Shown here piece after piece: positions 58,612-64,000 of a stretch of 64,000 nucleotides of DNA. The DNA is from Rhizophagus clarus (taxonomy: Eukaryota > Glomeromycota > Glomeromycetes > Glomerales > Glomeraceae), in NCBI GenBank assembly GCA_015698045.1, contig BLAL01000236.1, positions 620,001 to 684,000 of the forward strand, written 5' to 3'. Every line of letters starts with the position of its first letter. The stretch's first letter is position 1. The notes beneath the pieces were generated by a model. The model was not told the origin of the DNA and ran no database searches. It saw nothing but the letters and a program-made list of their open reading frames with translations. Position numbers and translations under genes: made by a program.

Positions 58612-59744
58612 TGAATATTCTTAATACCCTAATATCACTGATAGTTTATATAGCTTTAAAAGTGTACTCAAGTATACTCATCAGCCAGGACTCTCTTGCA
58701 GAAATTTTTTTACTTCTTAAGAAAAAAATGGGAGATACAGTCAGCCATAGAATATCACGTGAAAGTCAGAATCTGGTTAATTTTAGTATCCTGCATCAAA
58801 ATATATAACAGACTATTTCCAAATTGGTACCTGATGATCAGCAATTATTACCAAAATTGCCAGTTCAACCTGATGATATGATGATTTTTTCTGATCCTAA
58901 TATTGTATTACAACCTCCCTTATCTAGTGTTTTCAATACTAAACCAAATAAATCTAATAAGGGTGCGCCCAAGTCTATTGAAAAAATATACGTTAATCAA
59001 ACAATCCTTAAAGACAAAATGAACAATATAAGGAACATTTTCATATATAATATACCTGCAGGTTAGTCCCATGCTAAAATATTAGCTAAACTTAAAGCAT
59101 AGAGTGATGTTTTATCAATGATGATAAAGCGTTAACGCAAGTATCAGATATTACGCATAAAAATTTATCTCTTAACCTTTTCCTTGATGTTCTTTGAACA
59201 GGATATTTGACAATACTTCTTAGGCGACCAAGCAATATGATGGTTTTCAGGATACTGGTCTTTATAATAAAGAAAATAACGAGAACAGTTCTGTTTATAC
59301 TTCAATGTTTTACCTCAAAATAGTAATTATTAGCAATTATGGAACCATACTAAACCTTCAGACGTTTTCACTCATTATCCAATTAAAGTCCTCAAACATT
59401 TTAATTCTGGTGGGAAATCTTAGATTGTGGCATACTTTGAAAGATATCAGGATGTAGAATTTTGTCAAACAACAACTTTCAATTTCAACTATAATAGTAC
59501 TGACCACTCTATTCCATGATGTGCTTTTCCTATTTCTTCCCCAAATAAAAACAAGAAGCCTATAAAAAATTTTAACAAGCAGAATTCTAGTTCTCCTAAA
59601 GCTTGCTTTACTAATTCAAAACCTACTAAGATCTGTATAATGTCTTCTAAAAAATTAAAAAACAACAAGAAAAAAAAGTTAACAGGCATGAAGTCTAATG
59701 ATAAAATAGATATTGTTAAACTTTTACTAGCTTTAATTTCTTAG
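58612..59744 (+). pseudogene. LINE ORF1-like relic
   Basis: Scattered frames. 58824-59066 encodes NKGAPKSIEKIYVNQTIL and NIRNIFIYNIPAG, which aligns by eye with FIRDIIVYDIPAK of the ORF1 copy at 42440-44024. Later pieces are YFERYQDVEFC and a Lys/Ser/Asn-rich tail ending KLTGMKSNDKIDIVKLLLAL. Many stops. It is likely another LINE ORF1, older than the first. Confidence 0.45.
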
Positions 59745-61015
59745 TTATTCTTATTTTAGTAGATTAGCGTTATTTTTCTTTTTTTTTTTTTCTTTTGATT
59801 TAATTTGTTTATTTGAGTAATATTGCCAAGCAAGCAACTACTTATAGGATATAGTTGATACTAGGGTGTTGATACTTCTTAGAGGAAGTGATTACAATTT
59901 ATGCTTCAGGTGGGAAGCTATAGGTTATTCTCTTGTAAGGCTGAGTTGTTTGTCTTTACTTAGCATTGACTTTCAACTGAGATATTCTATAATAACTATC
60001 TTGGACTTAATGTTTTAATTCCTTTAGTTTGATCAGGTATCGATGTTTACTTAGATTTATCTTTGTAATGTTTGAATCTGTTTTACTTTTGTATTTTAGT
60101 TGGATAATATTTGTTATAATAAAAATGTAAATAATATATGAAATAAAGATTTAATTACTATATTTTGATAATAAATATTCATATCTGCCGATTTTCAGAA
60201 TTAACAAAATTAGCCTAAATTAAGAAATTTGATGATAATTAGATAAAAATTAAGTTAAATAAGTTTCACAAAAAGGATCACTCTTGTGCTACATGATCAT
60301 ATGACACAAATATCGAGAAATTACTTCAACAAAAGTAGCGCTAAAAAATTTTTTTCTTTTGTAAACTCCATATTAAACTCCCCATCAACTTCCCTATCAA
60401 ACTTTTCCACCAGTTTTTACATTATGTAAGTTGAGAATTTTGGCAAGTATATTAGTAGTTATTTTACATTAAATATAACTTGAAGCTATTTTTTTATTTT
60501 TTTTTCAATAGTTTATAAAAAAAAATTTATTTAGGCAGCAAAATTATTCAAAAATAATCTTTCAATAAATAAATAATTCTAAGATTAATAACGATGTTTT
60601 AGTGAATTTAAATTATATATTGATTAGTTTATTTAGTTAAAATCTATTTGATATTCGTTATTAATTATTTTTCAATCAATTTTTTTTCGTTAAATCATTA
60701 TTCTGGTGCTTATTCTTACTTTTTTTTTAAATAAACTAATTTTATAATATTTTTATTCCTTTTTTTAGAAATTTCTTCTACTGGTTTCAGGTTAAAAAGG
60801 TAAATTTTTTTGGAAAAAGTCTTAAAAGTTTTTTTAAGTATTTTTTGGCTTATTTTTTCTTATGTAGGAACGGTTTTGATCGATTTTAATTGGTACTGCG
60901 CCACATAATTGATGATCGGCAAATTCCTCAAATCGGCGCATATGTTAAGAGTAAAAATTAAGATATATATTTATTTATATAAAATATATAAATAAATGGA
61001 TTTTATAATTTTTCA
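59745..61015. other. AT-rich intergenic stretch
   Basis: No coding or RNA feature can be supported. T-rich tracts and short AT words only. Confidence 0.5.
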
Positions 61016-61215
61016 CACCTGCGATGAATCACACCCTTTTTTATCATCTGTATTACACCCCTCCCCTTTTTATTTTTTTATATGTATTCTGGGAATAATT
61101 TTTTCAGTTGTAAAAAATCTATTTTTCACACCCCTGGTTAAATGTCACATTTTTAATTTTGCCCGGCATTACGTAATTTTGCCTGGAGTGTTCAGGGTGT
61201 AATGTATCACAGGTG
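61016..61215. mobile_element. 200-bp MITE with CACCTG ends
   Basis: Left end CACCTGCGATGAATCACACC, right end the complement of CACCTGTGATACATTACACC. The interior repeats CACACCC/GGGTGTAA and GCCCGGCATTACGTAATTTT words. It lies about 1 kb upstream of the ABC transporter gene. The target duplication is unclear. Confidence 0.6.
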
Positions 61216-62205
61216 CAAAAAAAACAAAACCCTAAATAAACATATATTTCTTATTATATATTTTTGCTTGCTTTATTTGCTTTGCTTTAATAGTAATAAA
61301 AAAAACATTAAATAGTTTACATTTTTTTTAGCCATCAGATTCTATTTTAAATAATAAATAAATAAAAATGTAATCAAGACATATTTACATATAAAAATCG
61401 TCTAGAAGATCTTAGATGCATTGTATAACAAGATCGGATCTGATTTAATTTTAACCATAAAAAAGAAATTTGTTTTCAGATAGCATCGGGTAAATCGACC
61501 CGTTAAAAAATACTAATCCTGATTGGTGGTTTGCGCCTATTAACAAATATTGAGATAACCGATTTACTAATAATGGTTACCATTTAAACCGATTATTTTC
61601 GTTGAGCTGATATACTAATTATATACGGTTGTTATAAATGTTCATAATTTTTAGATAAACACGTTAAACTACATTTACTTTAATCAATAAAACCACCTAA
61701 GAACATTGTGGCATGATAACCAAAATATATTATAAAAAAATTTTTGAGCGAAAATCAAGCGTATGTTGCGAATATACTGTTGGTACAATCATACATGTGA
61801 CATTATTATTGTTTATGATTTTCGTGTAACGAAATAAATTAAATTCGTACTTTGCCAAGAAAATAGTGGATAAACGGTTTATCAAGTACGAATTCAAAGG
61901 AAAAATCTTTTGCCGCAAAAAAGTTACATAATTATGTTGTATTAAGTTATAGGCATTTTAATTGCCACTTAAAACTGCTTAAATTTTAACCCGATTCAAA
62001 GTCTTATTATAAAATTTTTAATCGCCCCGGCAAAACGGATAAATTTAAGAATCATTCGGTGAAATATTTTTTCCTTATTATTTATAAAATGACCTTTTGG
62101 ATGACTTGAAAAGAATCAACGGAAATTAAAAAAAAAAAAAGATTTTTTTTTTTCGTAAAAAAAAAAACTTTAAGATAATATTAAGAAACAATTAAAACAT
62201 CAATC
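61216..62205. promoter_or_regulatory. Upstream region of the ABC transporter gene
   Basis: AT-rich intergenic DNA directly before the transporter ATG, including long A/T runs at 62130-62170. It probably holds the promoter and 5' leader, but no specific element can be pointed out. Confidence 0.35.
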
Positions 62206-63940
62206 ATGTCTGAAGAAGTAATTAACGATGATCCGGAAATTGTACCCATTGATGTTAATCAAGAAGCTGCCGGCATAAATCTCGACGAAACAAAACAGAG
62301 AATATTAGAAGAACAAGTGAAAGTTGAACGAATGAAACCTACATATTGGCAATTATATAGATTTGCTAGTAAACGTGATTGGCTTATTATGATCATTGGA
62401 TCCATTTTTGCTATCGTTTCCGGTGCTGCTATAGTAAGAAAAATACTCTATTATATTTTTCTTTTATAGATGCGCTTATATATTATATTCAATAGATTTT
62501 TCATTTTTAGCCCGTGACAACTGTCGTATTCGGAGAGATGATTAATTATTTCACAGAATTTCAGAAAAAACAAATCAGTAATGACGTTTTCATTGACAAA
62601 GTAAACTATTACGCATTATTCTTTGTATATTTAGCTATAATCGTGTTTTTCAGTACCTATATTTATATGGCCGCTTGGGTATACACTGGTGAAAGATTAA
62701 CGCGTCAAATTCGAGAAAGATATTTACGCGCTATTTTAAGACAGAATGTTGCGTATTTCGATAAGCTTGGTGCTGGTGAAGTAACAACTCGAATTACTTC
62801 TGATACGCATTTGATTCAAGATGGTATAAGCGAAAAAGCTGCCATGTCCATCTCAGTACGTATAAAAAAATGGCAGAGATTTGCTGCGCCACAAATTAAC
62901 TAAATTTTATTCTTTTGAAATATAGTACACTGCTCAATTTTTATCGGCCTTTGTAATAGCTTTTATAAAATCATGGAAAATGACTTTAGTGATTTGTGCT
63001 TTGATCCCATGTATTTCTATAACATCTACAGTATTAAATAAGTTCACCGCAATATTTATGAAACGTTCTTTAGATTATTATTCTAAATCAGGTACAATTA
63101 GTCGATATTTTATTATTTATTTATTTATTTTTAATTAAAAAATATACAATAATGAAAAATAGGAACTATTGCTGAGGAATCTATAGCTACGATTCGTACA
63201 GCCGTTGCCTTTGGAATTCAATCAAAGCTCTCGAAAATATATGATTCTCATTTAATTTTTGCAAAGAAAGAGGGTATTAAGAAAAGTATTTTGAACGGTG
63301 CTAGTCTCGGTGCTATATATTTTTTCATGTATTCAACTTATGCTCTTGCATTTTGGTATGGAAGTACTCTTATCTTTAAAGGAGAATTAAATTCTGGTGA
63401 TGTAAGTATAAAGCAATTCTGATCGAATCTTGAGAACTGTCTAATTGAAACTTATTGTGCCACAGGTCGTCAACGTATTTTTTGCGGTGCTTTTAGGAGC
63501 TTTCGCATTAGGTTCGTCTTTTTTTTTTTTTTAAAAAAAAAAAATATATATATATATATCTCAAATGTGATATTATTTGAAACGAAATAACAATGAATAC
63601 AAATAACTAGGAAACATCGCACCGGATATACAAGCATTCAGTTTTGCTATTGGAGCGGGAAGTAAAATATTCGAAACTATAAACCGTGTACCACCTATAG
63701 GTTCGTAGTCATTGGTCTTTATAAATCCTTTAAATTAAGCGTTAATTTTTTTCTATCGTATTTTAGACATTGCATCTGAATCCGGAGAAAAATTAGAAAA
63801 TGTTGAAGGTCGAATTCAATTAAAGAACATTTCTTTTATTTATCCTGCCCGCCCTGAAGTTAAGACGTTGAAAAATGTGTCTTTAGATGTTGAGCCTGGT
63901 TCTACCGTTGCTCTTGTTGGCTCTTCTGGTTCTGGCAAAA
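62206..63940 (+). CDS. ABCB/P-glycoprotein-type ABC transporter, 5' part
   Basis: Seven exons join in phase: 62206-62433, 62511-62855, 62926-63091, 63163-63401, 63466-63511, 63611-63700, 63767-63940, continuing past the window end. About 429 residues are visible: a cytosolic N-terminus ([20 protein letters not shown]), then TM1 ([19 protein letters not shown]), TM2 with [18 protein letters not shown], the loop [26 protein letters not shown] and the conserved [22 protein letters not shown]3-TM6 follow, then [11 protein letters not shown], the A-loop region [17 protein letters not shown] and Walker A GSSGSGKS. Full ABCB proteins have two such halves (~1,300 residues), exporting lipophilic compounds or peptides (Ste6/MDR type) with ATP. 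No defects are seen. This is the clearest host gene here. Confidence 0.92.
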
Positions 63941-64000
63941 GTAAATGTTTTATAGTCAGATTAAAATAGCATTGATTTTTAATAAAATACTAAAATCCCA

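Overview
The window reads as nuclear DNA of an arbuscular mycorrhizal fungus, most likely Rhizophagus or a close relative. It is very AT-rich, coding exons are split by short GT-AG introns, and nearly every recognisable gene belongs to or has been hit by a transposon. The taxonomic call rests on remembered resemblance of several repeat-encoded proteins to Rhizophagus irregularis families; it is inference and no search was run.

Layout. 35-2073: spliced Arg/Ser-rich gene with an Asp/Asn-rich tail and one frameshift. 3097-4814: 5' part of a Crinkler-like/AAA-ATPase gene cut by a CACAGGTC-type transposon end. 4.8-9.3 kb: three decayed genes (zinc-finger transposase start, Myb/SANT-like gene, acidic multi-exon gene) and a small MITE. 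12534-15773: hAT-like element with 8-bp target duplication ATCAAAAT carrying 18 copies of a ~119-bp unit that looks like a spliced mini-exon. 17433-44652: one CAC-type element (TIR CACTGGTCAAAATC, target duplication CTT) that has become a nest of other elements. 46642-51106: a second, inverted and cleaner copy of that element (target duplication TTG) with an intact 4-exon Myb/SANT-like gene. 51453-57922: CACTA-type tnp2 transposase gene with a LINE fragment inside, plus an intact convergent partner gene. 58.6-59.7 kb: LINE ORF1 relic. 62206 to the end: the 5' half of an ABCB-type ABC transporter, the one clear host gene.

The centrepiece is 17688-29418, an 11.7-kb element with ~1.08-kb terminal inverted repeats that are more than 98% identical by eye. 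It encodes a protein-primed family B DNA polymerase and a DDE integrase, as in Polinton/Maverick elements. I see no packaging ATPase or double-jelly-roll capsid gene. In their place the minus strand carries a retroelement-like block: coiled-coil protein, Gag-like capsid, CCHC zinc knuckle, aspartic protease and a C2HC zinc finger, in that order. The last two junctions each fall in a run of nine A and each needs a -1 shift, as in retroviral gag-pro expression. A Cys/His-rich protein lies inside each terminal repeat and so is present twice.

As a system: polymerase and integrase would copy and insert the element, and the Gag/protease block could build a particle or nucleoprotein around it. The polymerase copy here is broken (two TGA, one frameshift), so this locus looks recently inserted but defective, or dependent on a sibling copy. 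Many premature stops in the window are TGA where Arg (CGA) is plausible, and the older nested element has lost CpG sites kept by its sister, which fits decay of methylated CpG.
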